A DNA stretch of 64,000 nt, taken from the NCBI RefSeq assembly GCF_001455205.1, contig NZ_CP013341.1:1550001-1614000 (forward strand). Reading direction: 5' to 3'. Positions 44,420 through 53,848 of the stretch are shown here, one piece after another (positions within the stretch are counted from its first letter, which is position 1; each line of letters starts with the position of its first letter). The notes under the pieces are model-generated. The model searched no databases and was not told the DNA's origin. It worked only from the letters and a program-made list of their open reading frames with translations. Origin of the DNA: Nitrosomonas ureae. GTDB lineage: Bacteria; Pseudomonadota; Gammaproteobacteria; Burkholderiales; Nitrosomonadaceae. Position numbers and translations under genes: made by a program.

Positions 44420-45105
44420 ATGTACAAAACCAACACCAGACGTTGTGATGATCGCATCGTCAGTATCAGTCAGCCGTATATTCGACCCATTATCAGGGGA
44501 AAGCCCGGCAAGACAGTGGAATTTGGCGCCAAATAAGCATGAGCTTGACAGGCAAAGGGTTGGCACATGTCGACAAGCTGCACTGGGACGCACAGCACGA
44601 AGGTCATGATCTTGAAGCGCAAGTTGAGGCCTACAAAAAACGTTACGGCTATTATCCCGAAGTCGTCATTGCTGACACGCTATATGGTTCACGTGATAAT
44701 CGCAGCTACCTGGCACGCAATCATATCCGCTTCGCAGGCAAACCACTGGGACGTCCACCAAAGATCACGCCTGAAAACAAAGATGAATTGATGCGCATGA
44801 AAGCACAACGTCGACCGGAATATCGCGAGCGCATTCCGATTGAAGGGAAGTTTGGCCAAGGAAAGTATGGATATCGACTCAACAATATCCGAGCCAAGCG
44901 GGCTGACACCTCTGTCGCATGGATCAATAGCATCTTCCTGGTCATGAATCTGCTCATCTTGGTGCGGGTTTTTATTTGCCTGAGGAATCTTGCTGCCAAA
45001 ATAGCATCCTGGGTGACAAAAAAAAGTATGCCAAGAGAAATTCCGTTTGCGCGTGCCTGCCAATTCAGCTCAAACCGGAATTCTTACTTGGCAGCGCATA
45101 TCTGA
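44420..45105 (+). pseudogene. Outer IS transposase, C-terminal part (frameshifted)
   Basis: The frame resumes as MYKTNTRRCDDRIVSISQPY and stops at 44534-44536. It continues in another frame as MSLTGKGLAHVDKLHWDAQHEGHDL, VVIADTLYGSRDNRSY (second aspartate) and PIEGKFGQGKYGYRLN (glutamate). One A is missing in the run at about 44532-44534: with it the codons would read AKISMSL. The gene is therefore damaged twice, by insertion and by slippage. Confidence 0.82.
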
Positions 45106-45339
45106 TCGCTGTATTTCTGAGTAAGCTCTACATAGGAAGGGGCATGACCAGGTAAATTGATGTATCGTCACGCCCTTCAGATAGTTTCTTATCAATCTTA
45201 AATCTGGTTTGTTTTAGATGGTCAATAATAATTCAATCACTGCTTCCATGGTGATCAGAAAGAAACTTGTTTTTTCTATCGAATGCATGCGTGTATCCTG
45301 GGAACAATCAATTAGTAACGCGCTGTGTGGCAGATTATC

Positions 45340-45549
45340 TTAATTTATTACTTCAAAGCCTGCATCAACTATAGCTTCTTTGATTTGATCAATATTGATA
45401 TTGTTCGAGTCATATTGGATGCTTGCCTGAGCAGGCTCGAGTGTTACTTCCGCTCGGGCTATTCCTGATAGATTCTTGAGAACCGCTTTGACGCTATTAA
45501 CACAGCCCATACAGGTCATGCCTTTTATTATGATGATGGCAGTTTGCAT
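45340..45549 (-). CDS. copZ: Heavy-metal-associated domain protein (CopZ-like copper chaperone)
   Basis: A 69-residue ferredoxin-fold metallochaperone. The metal site is GMTCMGCVNSV (CxxC at residues 13-16) and the fold is complete, with EVTLEPAQASIQYD and AIVDAGFEVIN. It would carry Cu(I) in the cytoplasm to the Cu-ATPase encoded just upstream. That ATPase gene is broken, so the chaperone has lost its local partner. The reading frame is intact. Confidence 0.88.
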   Translation of the reverse strand: MQTAIIIIKGMTCMGCVNSVKAVLKNLSGIARAEVTLEPAQASIQYDSNNINIDQIKEAIVDAGFEVIN

Positions 45550-45570
45550 CGTACTTTTTCCTAAAGAAGA

Positions 45571-47951
45571 TTATTCATGATTGGTCTGCCATCGTTTCAA
45601 TAACAGCGAATTGCTGACAACTGAAACAGAGCTCATAGCCATGGCGGCGCCGGCAATTACCGGATTAAGCATGCCAATGGCTGCTAATGGAATTCCCAAT
45701 ATATTGTAGACAAAAGCGAAGAATAAGTTCTGACGGATTTTTTGAAGTGTGGTGCGCGATAGAGATATAGCATCGACGACACTCATCAGATCATTGCGAA
45801 TCAAAGTGATATCTGCAGCTTCAATTGCTACATCCGAGCCTGCGCTAATAGCAAAGCTAACATCCGCAGCAGCTAGAGCGGGTGTATCGTTAATGCCATC
45901 CCCGACCATTCCCGTAAACTTGCCACTGACTTTTATTTTCGCTACCTCTGCGGCTTTATCCTGCGGCAACACTTCAGCGCGATATTGCGTAATGCCGGTA
46001 CGTTTGGCAATTGTCTCTGCAGTTGCAGTATTGTCACCGATTAGCATAATAACTTCGATACCTAAGGATTGCAATTCTTTGATTGCTTGGAGAGAAGTGT
46101 TGCGTAGCTGATCTGCGATGGCTAGGTATCCAAGTATTTTGCCAGTGTCATGAGTAACGGAGGCCACACCAATAACGGTTTTTCCTTTTGCCTGTAAGTT
46201 GCTGATTTACTGTTTATCAATGGCAATATTATGTTGTATTAGAAATTTTGGGGAACCAAGCAGGTACTTTATCCCATGCAAGCGAGCCGTAACGCCATTG
46301 CCAGTAATCGCTTTAAAATCGTTAATTGGTTGAAGCTGTAATTGTTTTTGTAGCGCGCAATTGAGCACAACCCGTGCCAACGGATGCTCGGAACCATGCT
46401 CTAAGGAAGCTGCAATTTGTAATAAATCCTGCTCGCTAATGGATTGCACCGTTACAATGTCGGTAACTTCGGGCTCGCCTTGGGTAAGCGTGCCTGTTTT
46501 GTCGATTATAAGTGTTTGGATTTTCTCTACATGCTCTAATGCCGCCGCATTCTTAACCAGGACACCTATTTGCGCGCCGCGTCCAGTGCCAACCATAATG
46601 GCAGTTGGCATTGCTAATCCTAATGCGCAGGGGCAAGCGATGACCAAAACTGCGACTGCATTGATAAGAGCAGTAACAAAAGCCCCAGTAAGCCACCAGG
46701 TTACTCCAAATGTCAGGATGCTGATTACGGACAAAGATTCCTGAGATCGTATCAGCTATGCGTTGAATCGGTGCTTTAGATCCCTGTGCTTCTTCCACCA
46801 GATGGATAATTGCGGCGAGTTGTGTCCGGGCGCCAACACTGGTTGCACGGCATTTGAGCAAACCTTGCTGATTAATCGTAGCGGCAAATACTTTTGCGCC
46901 TTTCTGTTTGCCGACGGGCAAGCTTTCCCCGGTTAACATGGATTCATTAACGCTGGAGGAACCTTCAATCACAACCCCATCGACTGGTAAATTTTCACCG
47001 GAACGCACAATGAAGACGCCGTTGACTTGCAGGCTGTCTGCGGGTACTTTGAGAATTTTCCCGTTGCGCTCACAATCCGGGCTGTCTTGGGCTGCAGCTT
47101 GATCAGTGCTTCGATGGCCTCGGATGTCTTTCCTTTGGCGCGTGCTTCCATTAATTTACCTAGCAGAACAAGAGTGATTATGGCTGCGCTGGCTTCAAAA
47201 TAAACATGTTGATCCAGTCCAAATATTGTGACTGTGCGGTACTAAAAAATAAGCCATGCTTGTACCTAACGCAATCAATACATCCATATTGGCATTACCG
47301 CCACGAGGGAATACCCAGCCGCCAATATAAAAACGACGTCCAACCCAGAATTGTACCGGGGTAGCTAATAGCCATTGCAGCCAATGAGGTAACATGTCCA
47401 TCTCATGGTCGATAAACATAGCCCATTTGAAGTGCTAATGGTAATGTGAAAATTGTGGAAATCCAGAATAAACGTAATTTAGCTTGATAGGCAGCTTGAC
47501 GTCGTGTGATGTGACTGGAATCACTGATTTCGTTCGCTCTATAGCCTGTTTTGATGACCGCATCAATTAAGTTTTCGACAGTTACCAAACCCGGGGTGAA
47601 ATTGATTTTTGCAGTTTCTGTTGCGATATTGACAGTGGCTGTGACGCCGGGTAGTTTGTTCAATGCTTTCTCAATATGTTCTGCACAGGCCGCACAAGTC
47701 ATTTTATGCAATTGCAGTTGCACCGATCGTGGTCCAATATAAAAACCGGCATGCTCGATGGCATTAATCAATGTGCCCGTATTTACTTGTTTTTCATCAT
47801 AATTTACATGAGCTTTTTCATTCGTAAAGTTGACTGAAGCTTGAACATCCGAAAGTTTGTTTAAATTCTTTTCAATACGCGCAGCGCAGGCGGCACATGT
47901 CATACCCTCGATTGGCAATTCAATTTGTCTGAAAGACGATGAATTCAACAA
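45571..47951 (-). pseudogene. copA: Copper-translocating P-type ATPase CopA, degraded
   Basis: All parts of a CopA are present but in several frames. Two metal-binding domains (GMTCAACAARIEK and KMTCAACAEHIEK) lie at 47500-47951. The actuator loop MLTGESLPVG, the ion-binding CPC (VIACPCALGLA), the phosphorylation motif DKTGTLTQG and GDGINDTPALAAADV follow. The frame changes near 47418, 47240, 47083 and 46735, and an in-frame TAA stands at 46207-46209. This many lesions in one gene, against none in adjacent copZ, argues for a true pseudogene rather than assembly error. CopA would pump Cu(I) out of the cytoplasm. Confidence 0.85.
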
Positions 47952-47979
47952 CGTTTCCCGATCATTAATTTACTTGTAA

Positions 47980-48612
47980 TTATTGATGACGATCCAACAT
48001 TAATGCACCATCAATCCATTTAACCCTATCTCCTTGCTGAAAGCTTGCTCCTTCAGGGAGTGCGATAATTGCTTGCCTGCCATCATCCATAGTGATATTG
48101 ATCTGATATTGATTCCCAGGATAGATAATATTTCCTCCCTGATTGTAATAATTATCACCTGGAGCCTGTGGATAGTCTGGGTTATGTGGATGAGGAGATT
48201 GGCGAATGATCTCCCGCGCAACAGTTCCGGCAACGATTCCGCCCGCTATCGCATTCATGCCAGATCCTTGTTCAATTTTATTGATTGAATGGATAATTCC
48301 ACAGTTGATACACCCTGATACTGGTGATTGCCGACGAATAGCTCCAGCATCCGTGCTTTTGATGCTGATACTATTGCGAGGTGTGCTAATCGCTGTGCCA
48401 ATACGGTGAATGGTTCTTGGTGGTTTTGAATCAAGAGGGATGTGTGGCGGTAAAGATTGGGTTGTCAGATTCTGAGTTTTTGGCGGCAATGAGTGGTTAT
48501 GCTCACTATTAGTCATTTGTGGAAAGGTAAAACTAGCGTGGGATGTGCCCAATACAAGACTTATAGCAATAACCAGTACTTTTAAATCAGTGAAATGGTA
48601 ACTGTTTGACAT
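47980..48612 (-). CDS. Exported protein with a glycine-rich membrane-inserting segment
   Basis: A 210-residue protein with a signal peptide (VLVIAISLVLGTSHA). A long Pro/Ser/Thr-rich stretch follows, then GCINCGIIHSINKIEQGSG and AIAGGIVAGTVAREI, which resembles the glycine-zipper region of SlyB/PcpC-type outer-membrane proteins. The C-terminus (YQINITMDDGRQAIIALPEGASFQQGDRVKW) matches the end of such proteins. It probably sits at the outer membrane or periplasm. Its place next to copA may be chance. Confidence 0.6.
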   Translation of the reverse strand: MSNSYHFTDLKVLVIAISLVLGTSHASFTFPQMTNSEHNHSLPPKTQNLTTQSLPPHIPLDSKPPRTIHRIGTAISTPRNSISIKSTDAGAIRRQSPVSGCINCGIIHSINKIEQGSGMNAIAGGIVAGTVAREIIRQSPHPHNPDYPQAPGDNYYNQGGNIIYPGNQYQINITMDDGRQAIIALPEGASFQQGDRVKWIDGALMLDRHQ

Positions 48613-48745
48613 TGCCAGCCTCCTTCAACATACAGATCAAAATCAATTTAAAGCTTTTAGATTAAACGGGACTGAGATGGTTGCATTTTATTATGACTGC
48701 TGTCTGCGTAAATTTTGCGGGCATGCGTATTTTGATCTATTTCCC

Positions 48746-49525
48746 TCAGCTATCTTTTTGCTCTGGAGAGATTTTCTTAGATTCAGATGAAGGGCTTGAG
48801 TGAATTCCCCGGTTACGTTTTTTGATCATCAATGCCGCGATGAGTATTCCAAGTTCATAGAGCAGGCACAATGGTATTGCTAGCATAAATTGTGAAATAA
48901 CATCAGGAGGTGTAAAAATAGCAGCAACGATAAATGCACCGACAATCACGTAAGGGCGCATTTCTTTGAGCTTCTCAATGGTAATCACACCTGTTTTAAC
49001 TAAAACGATGACAAATACGGGTACTTCAAACGTGACCCCAAAAGCCATGAACATGGACAAAACAAAGCTTAAGTATTTGCTGATGTCCGTCATTACCGCT
49101 ACACCTTCCGGTGCAAAATAAGTAATAAACTCAAATACCACCGGCAGTGCTGCAAAATAGGCGAATGCCATTCCAGCAAAGAACAGTAAGCTGGTACCGA
49201 AAACTAAAGGCAGTGCCATGCGTTTTTCGTGAGAATAGAGTCCGGGTGCAACGAAAGCCCATATTTGATATAAGGTATGCGGTAACGTAATGACAAAGGC
49301 CATCATCATGGCGACTTTCATGGGTACAAAAAAAGGCGTTGCTACATCCGTGGCTATCATTTGACCACCTTGTGGAAGTTTTTCCAGTAATGGTTGTGCC
49401 AGCACGGTATAGAGTTCCCGTGCAAAAAAAGCACATGGGATAAAGCCTAACAAGAGTACACCCAGAATACGTATCATCCTGGCACGTAATTCCACTAAAT
49501 GAGATAGGAATGAACCTTCAAGCAT
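48746..49525 (-). CDS. tatC: Sec-independent translocase subunit TatC
   Basis: A 259-residue six-helix membrane protein. FLSHLVELRARMIRIL is the TatC N-terminus, FVAPGLYSHEKRMALP is the conserved cytoplasmic loop, and FGVTFEVPVFVIVLVKTGVI and RPYVIVGAFIVAAIFTPPDVISQ are the later helices. TatC recognises twin-arginine signal peptides and exports folded proteins. It is the last gene of the his-hinT-tat run and follows tatB by 44 bases. Confidence 0.96.
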   Translation of the reverse strand: MLEGSFLSHLVELRARMIRILGVLLLGFIPCAFFARELYTVLAQPLLEKLPQGGQMIATDVATPFFVPMKVAMMMAFVITLPHTLYQIWAFVAPGLYSHEKRMALPLVFGTSLLFFAGMAFAYFAALPVVFEFITYFAPEGVAVMTDISKYLSFVLSMFMAFGVTFEVPVFVIVLVKTGVITIEKLKEMRPYVIVGAFIVAAIFTPPDVISQFMLAIPLCLLYELGILIAALMIKKRNRGIHSSPSSESKKISPEQKDS

Positions 49526-49569
49526 AGTTTTCTATATTAGAAGTTGTGGAATCGACACACTGCAAGCCG

Positions 49570-49965
49570 CTATTTTTCTTTCTGTATATCAGCATGTTGC
49601 GAAGTTCTGTTATCGCTTGGCTTTAATTGCCCAGATTCTAACTGTGATGGCGGTATTACCAAGTCTTCGGGTGATTTTTCCGTAGTCTGAGGATCATTGG
49701 TGATAGCGGTCTTTAGTTGCTCTACACTTTCTTGAACTGAAGTTTCCAGCGATTCGACTGTGTCTTGCACGGAAGACTGCATTTTTTTTAGTTCTTCCAT
49801 ACGCATTTCATTATGAATATCAGTTCTGATGCTATACATAAAATTACGGCAACGCCCGTATAAATGTCCTATTGTTCGTGCAACAGTTGGTAGTCGCTCA
49901 GGTCCGATAACGATTAAGGCTATCATCAAAATGATCAGTAACTCCATGAAACTGATATCAAACAT
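49570..49965 (-). CDS. tatB: Sec-independent translocase subunit TatB
   Basis: A 131-residue protein with one N-terminal membrane helix (FDISFMELLIILMIALIVIGPERLP), the GPERLP turn that marks TatB, an amphipathic helix and a charged C-terminal tail. TatB pairs with TatC in the substrate receptor complex. The order tatA-tatB-tatC is conserved. Confidence 0.93.
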   Translation of the reverse strand: MFDISFMELLIILMIALIVIGPERLPTVARTIGHLYGRCRNFMYSIRTDIHNEMRMEELKKMQSSVQDTVESLETSVQESVEQLKTAITNDPQTTEKSPEDLVIPPSQLESGQLKPSDNRTSQHADIQKEK

Positions 49966-50042
49966 GTTGTCCCGTTAATTGAGATTGCATGAATAGAAAT
50001 TCGATCAGAACCCGGTACAGCAGATAATATACAATTTGATTT

Positions 50043-50368
50043 TCAGGTCTTGGTTTGATTTTCCTTAAATTCCGCGTCGTCGGCTTGTATATTGGTACCC
50101 GATGGCTGCGATGCACTGCTTCCGGTTTCGGTGGTTGATTTACTTTCTTTAAAGCTATTGGGAACAGTATCTTTGTTTGTGGTAACTTCAAAAACTGACT
50201 GATTGGTGGATGAAGGCGGATTCTCGGTTTCTGATTCTTTCATTCCTTCTTTGAAGCCTTTTAAGGCACTCCCTAAATCCCCCCCAGATTACGTAATTTT
50301 TTTGTTCCGAATACCAGAACGACAATAGCCAGTACAATAATCCAATGCCAAATGCTAAATGTACCCAT
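50043..50368 (-). pseudogene. tatA: TatA with one-base slip in a poly-G tract
   Basis: The gene starts at the ATG at 50366-50368 with GGAGGAAG upstream and reads MGTFSIWHWIIVLAIVVLVFG then TKKLRNLGG, the normal TatA helix and hinge. In the seven-G run at 50279-50285 (C on the plus strand) the frame is lost and a TAG follows. Eight Gs would give NLGGDLGSALKGFKEG and join the rest (EFKENQTKT end). A single G is missing. This could be a sequencing error, a phase-variable tract or a real lesion; tatB and tatC are intact. Confidence 0.8.
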
Positions 50369-50400
50369 TACTTCCTCCTGTTAAATGGAACGGGGTTGGT

Positions 50401-50751
50401 CTAACCTGGGTGAATCATTCCAGGCAAACGCTCCCGGCCACCGATGATATGGAAATGTAAATGAAATATTTCTTGTCCACCTGCAGGCCCAGTATTAATA
50501 ATAGTGCGGAAACCATTTTCACATCCCTGCTCTTTCGCTAACTGTGGAGCTAATGATAGCATTTTTCCAAGCAAACTCTGATGAATGTCTTGAACATCAA
50601 TGAGTGAGTCTATGTGCAATTTTGGAATTAATAAGAAATGGACCGGAGCGGCAGGGTTGATGTCATTAAAGGCAAGAATATCTTTATCTTCGTAGATTTT
50701 GTTAGAAGGTATTTCTTTTCTTGCAATTTTACAAAAAATACAATTTTCCAT
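50401..50751 (-). CDS. hinT: HIT family nucleotide-binding protein
   Basis: A 116-residue histidine-triad protein. The N-terminal CIFCKIARKEIPSNKIYED and the catalytic HLHFHIIGGRERLP (HxHxHxx) are diagnostic. HinT hydrolyses adenosine phosphoramidates. It lies between hisE and tatA, where betaproteobacteria typically keep it. Confidence 0.94.
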   Translation of the reverse strand: MENCIFCKIARKEIPSNKIYEDKDILAFNDINPAAPVHFLLIPKLHIDSLIDVQDIHQSLLGKMLSLAPQLAKEQGCENGFRTIINTGPAGGQEIFHLHFHIIGGRERLPGMIHPG

Positions 50752-50756
50752 AATCT

Positions 50757-51083
50757 CTAATCCGATGTTCTTGAAGCTTTTTCTTGTATGCCGGATATGC
50801 CCTCACGTCTTTCCAATTCTTTCAATACATCATCAGGTGAGAGTTCGTGGAAAGCGAGTAGTATCAGGCAGTGAAACCACAAATCTGCGGTTTCGTAAAT
50901 AATCTGATCGGTATTGCCATCCTTAGAAGCCATGATAGTTTCAGCCGATTCTTCAGCGATTTTCTTAAGTATTTTATCCTGTCCCCCATGAAACAGTTTA
51001 GCTACATAAGAGCTGTTTGTTTCAGCCAATTTGCGTGATTCAATGGTTTGCGCCAGACGACGGAGAATAGTTATATCATTCAT
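50757..51083 (-). CDS. hisE: Phosphoribosyl-ATP pyrophosphatase
   Basis: A 108-residue MazG-like enzyme from the ATG at 51083 (MNDITILRRLAQTIES). The open frame extends further but only over the end of hisI. It contains KIAEESAETIMASKDG and IIYETADLWFHCLILL, the acidic Mg-binding helices. HisE converts phosphoribosyl-ATP to phosphoribosyl-AMP, second step of histidine synthesis. It overlaps hisI by 8 bases. Confidence 0.94.
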   Translation of the reverse strand: MNDITILRRLAQTIESRKLAETNSSYVAKLFHGGQDKILKKIAEESAETIMASKDGNTDQIIYETADLWFHCLILLAFHELSPDDVLKELERREGISGIQEKASRTSD

Positions 51084-51474
51084 TTTTATTGTAAATCTTT
51101 TCAGGATCCTTGATAACAGGTGCAGTAAGAATCCAGTGATTACCTTCCAATTTCCGGAAAAAACAGCTGTGTCTGCCAGTGTGGCAGGCAATTCCACCAG
51201 TCTGTTCCACAATAAGAAGCAATACATCTTCGTCACAATCAAGAAAAATATCTTTTACTCTTTGCGTGTGACCAGATTCTTCACCTTTATACCAGAGTTT
51301 TTTGCGTGAACGTGACCAGTATACTGCTTCACCTTTTTCTACTGTCAACTTAAGCGCTTCTCGATTCATCCACGCAACCATGAGGATAGTGCCGCTATGT
51401 GCTTCTTGAGCGATGACCGGTATCAGTCCGTCCTCGGACCAGTTAATTCTGCTAAGCCAGATATCTGTAGGCAT
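51076..51474 (-). CDS. hisI: Phosphoribosyl-AMP cyclohydrolase
   Basis: A 132-residue HisI. Signatures are VAWMNREALKLTVEKGEAVYWSR, DCDEDVLLLIVEQTGGIACHTG and RHSCFF, in which the cysteines and histidine bind zinc. It opens the purine ring of phosphoribosyl-AMP. It follows hisF in the leftward run and overlaps hisE, so these act as consecutive coupled genes. Confidence 0.95.
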   Translation of the reverse strand: MPTDIWLSRINWSEDGLIPVIAQEAHSGTILMVAWMNREALKLTVEKGEAVYWSRSRKKLWYKGEESGHTQRVKDIFLDCDEDVLLLIVEQTGGIACHTGRHSCFFRKLEGNHWILTAPVIKDPEKIYNKNE

Positions 51475-51526
51475 GATATAGCAATACTTACAAAGTTAAA
51501 TTTATCAACTTTTTATGATTTTCACA

Positions 51527-52300
51527 TTATAACCGCACTTCAATGCCATGCTGTGCCATATATTGTTTTGCTTGTTGTACGGTGAATTCGCCATAATGGA
51601 AAATGCTGGCTGCCAATACGGCATCCGCGTGTCCTTGCAGAATGCCGGAAACCAAATGATCCAGATTGCCAACACCGCCGCTGGCGATCACTGGTATATT
51701 GATAGCATCCGATACTGCGCGGGTTAAAGAAAGGTCAAAACCGCCACGTGTGCCATCGTTATCCATACTGGTAAGTAAAATTTCACCGGCACCCAGAGAT
51801 TGCATTTTTATTGCCCATTCAACAGCATCAATGCCTGTTGCTTTACGTCCTCCGTGACTAAAAACTTCCCAGCGCGGTGAATTGCCGGATGCGCTAACTT
51901 GTTTTGCGTCAATTGCCACAACAATACATTGAGAACCATAATGCTCGGCTGCATCGGCTATCAGCTGCGGATTTAGAATAGCCGATGTATTAATGCTTAC
52001 TTTGTCAGCGCCGGCATTTAGCAACCGGCGTACGTCTTCAATCTGACGTACGCCGCCGCCAACAGTCAAAGGAATAAATACTTGCGTGGCAACATCTTCA
52101 ATAATGTGTAGAATCAGGTCGCGATTATCAGAACTGGCTGTAATATCCAGAAAAGTGAGTTCATCGGCGCCTTGCTCATCATAGCGGCGCGAAATTTCCA
52201 CCGGATCTCCTGCATCACGCAGTTCAACGAAATTAACACCTTTAACTACACGCCCATTGGTTACATCCAGGCATGGAATAATACGCTTTGCAAGACTCAT
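51527..52300 (-). CDS. hisF: Imidazole glycerol phosphate synthase cyclase subunit
   Basis: A 257-residue beta/alpha barrel with IIPCLDVTNGRVVKGVNF, FLDITASSD, GGGVRQIEDVRRLLNAGADKVSIN and NDGTRGGFD. The catalytic aspartates lie in CLDV and the DNDGT loop. With HisH it makes imidazole glycerol phosphate and AICAR. It is homologous to hisA, which precedes it. Confidence 0.96.
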   Translation of the reverse strand: MSLAKRIIPCLDVTNGRVVKGVNFVELRDAGDPVEISRRYDEQGADELTFLDITASSDNRDLILHIIEDVATQVFIPLTVGGGVRQIEDVRRLLNAGADKVSINTSAILNPQLIADAAEHYGSQCIVVAIDAKQVSASGNSPRWEVFSHGGRKATGIDAVEWAIKMQSLGAGEILLTSMDNDGTRGGFDLSLTRAVSDAINIPVIASGGVGNLDHLVSGILQGHADAVLAASIFHYGEFTVQQAKQYMAQHGIEVRL

Positions 52301-52367
52301 CAGTGTAAAAGGTCAATTGTAAGTAAGGAAGAAAATGCGCGGTATTAATTTTCTAAAAAAGGATTTT

Positions 52368-53123
52368 TTACGATATACCGTTATCTTTACTCAGTTTGTC
52401 AGCCAATTGCTGAGCTTCTTTGAAATTCAGAGAGCCTTCATAGATGGCGCGCCCAGTAATGGCTCCAATAATTCCTTCGGATTCGATTGCGCACAATTTC
52501 TGAACATCACTGATGTTGGTAATACCGCCGCTGGCAATAACCGGTATAGTAAGCTCTCTGGCTAATTCGATGGTTGCTTCAATGTTAATACCGTTGAGCA
52601 TGCCGTCTCTGCCGATATCTGTGTATATAATCGCTTCTACTCCATAATCCTCAAATTTCTTTGCTAGATCAATGACATCATGGCCGGTAATTTTAGACCA
52701 ACCATCAACCGCTACCTTGCCATCTTTGGCATCCAGTCCAGCCATAATCTGTCCTGGGAAAGCGTTACAGGCATCTTGCAGAAAGCCTGGTATTTTGATG
52801 GCTGCAGTACCGATGATTATATAGGAGATACCATCGTCAAGATAACGTTCGATTGTATCAAGATCACGAATGCCGCCGCCTAATTGAATAGGTATTTGAT
52901 CATCGAGAGATTGGACAATTTCCCGTATTGCTACTTCATTTCTTGGTTTGCCGGCAAATGCACCGTTTAAATCTACTAGATGGAGTCTGCGTGCGCCTTG
53001 ACTTAACCAATGGGATGCCATTTCACCGGGTTCTTTGGAAAATACTGTAGCATCTTCCATTACCCCTTGTTTTAGTCGAACACAGTGGCCATCTTTAAGA
53101 TCTATTGCAGGAATAATCAGCAT
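52368..53123 (-). CDS. hisA: ProFAR isomerase
   Basis: A 251-residue beta/alpha barrel (LLIIPAIDLKDGHCVRLKQG, GGGIRDLDTIERYLDDG, IIYTDIGRDGMLNG, VIASGGITNISD). The two catalytic Asp residues fall in AIDLKDG and TDIGRDG. HisA isomerises ProFAR to PRFAR. It sits between hisH and hisF, the usual order. Confidence 0.96.
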   Translation of the reverse strand: MLIIPAIDLKDGHCVRLKQGVMEDATVFSKEPGEMASHWLSQGARRLHLVDLNGAFAGKPRNEVAIREIVQSLDDQIPIQLGGGIRDLDTIERYLDDGISYIIIGTAAIKIPGFLQDACNAFPGQIMAGLDAKDGKVAVDGWSKITGHDVIDLAKKFEDYGVEAIIYTDIGRDGMLNGINIEATIELARELTIPVIASGGITNISDVQKLCAIESEGIIGAITGRAIYEGSLNFKEAQQLADKLSKDNGIS

Positions 53124-53177
53124 AGTTTAATCAGAGTTAATAGTTGATTAAAAAGGTCAGTTTACTACGTTGTGATT

Positions 53178-53822
53178 TTAGAAATTGGGTGTCCATTTGG
53201 TAAAGTTGCTCAATAGAGTTAATCCTGCTGATTGACTTTTCTCTGGATGAAACTGTACCGCGAAAATATTATCTTGTGCAATGGCGCAGGCAAATGAAAA
53301 AGGATACTGGCTTTGAGCAGCGATTGATGTTTCAACAAGGGTTTTGACATAATAACTGTGCACAAAATAAAAGCGTGCATCTTCAGGAATACCTTCCCAT
53401 AGCGGATGTTTTATAGCCTGATACACTTGATTCCACCCCATGTGAGGTACTTTTAGCTTTTGTCCATCCGGTGTTATCATGACTGCGGCAGGGAAGCGCA
53501 CTACCTTCCCCGGTAAAATATTCAAGCCCTGGACATTTCCTTCCTCACTTTCTTTAAATAGCATCTGTAGACCGAGACATATACCGAGGTAGGGTTTGTG
53601 GGTAGCCGCTTCTATTACGGCTTCTCGCATTCCGCGAGTTTCAAGCTCTTGGATGCAATTACGCATTGCACCCTGTCCCGGTACTACGACACGTTTCGCT
53701 TTTCGCACGACATTCGGATCACTGGTTACCGCAATCGATAAAGTAGGTGCAACATGTTCCAATGCTTTGTGAACGGAACGCAGGTTTCCCATTCCATAGT
53801 CTACAATTGCGATATCAATCAT
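53178..53822 (-). CDS. hisH: Imidazole glycerol phosphate synthase glutaminase subunit
   Basis: A 214-residue class I glutamine amidotransferase: VDYGMGNLRSVHKALE, PGQGAMRNCIQELE, YLGICLGLQMLF with the nucleophilic Cys, and the VQFHPEKS His-Glu pair. It supplies ammonia to HisF. It is encoded 26 bases after hisB in the leftward run. Confidence 0.95.
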   Translation of the reverse strand: MIDIAIVDYGMGNLRSVHKALEHVAPTLSIAVTSDPNVVRKAKRVVVPGQGAMRNCIQELETRGMREAVIEAATHKPYLGICLGLQMLFKESEEGNVQGLNILPGKVVRFPAAVMITPDGQKLKVPHMGWNQVYQAIKHPLWEGIPEDARFYFVHSYYVKTLVETSIAAQSQYPFSFACAIAQDNIFAVQFHPEKSQSAGLTLLSNFTKWTPNF

Positions 53823-53848
53823 ATGATGATCTAGTTGATGAAAATAAC

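Larger units (their letters stand above)
42098..45130 (+). mobile_element. Outer IS element (IS1182/IS5-like), interrupted by another IS
   Basis: The ends TAGAGCTTACTCAAAAA (from 42098) and TTCTGAGTAAGCTCTA (to 45130) are near-perfect inverted repeats. Without the inserted element it would be about 1.75 kb with one transposase gene. That gene is split by the inner IS and also frameshifted, so the element can no longer move by itself. No clear target duplication is seen. Confidence 0.8.

Noticed and set aside
44159..44536. 125-codon plus-strand frame
   Set aside because: It crosses the right end of the inner IS and joins antisense IS sequence to the resumed outer transposase; not a gene.
47195..47419. 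Separate small membrane protein gene
   Set aside because: It is a frame fragment of the broken copA gene.
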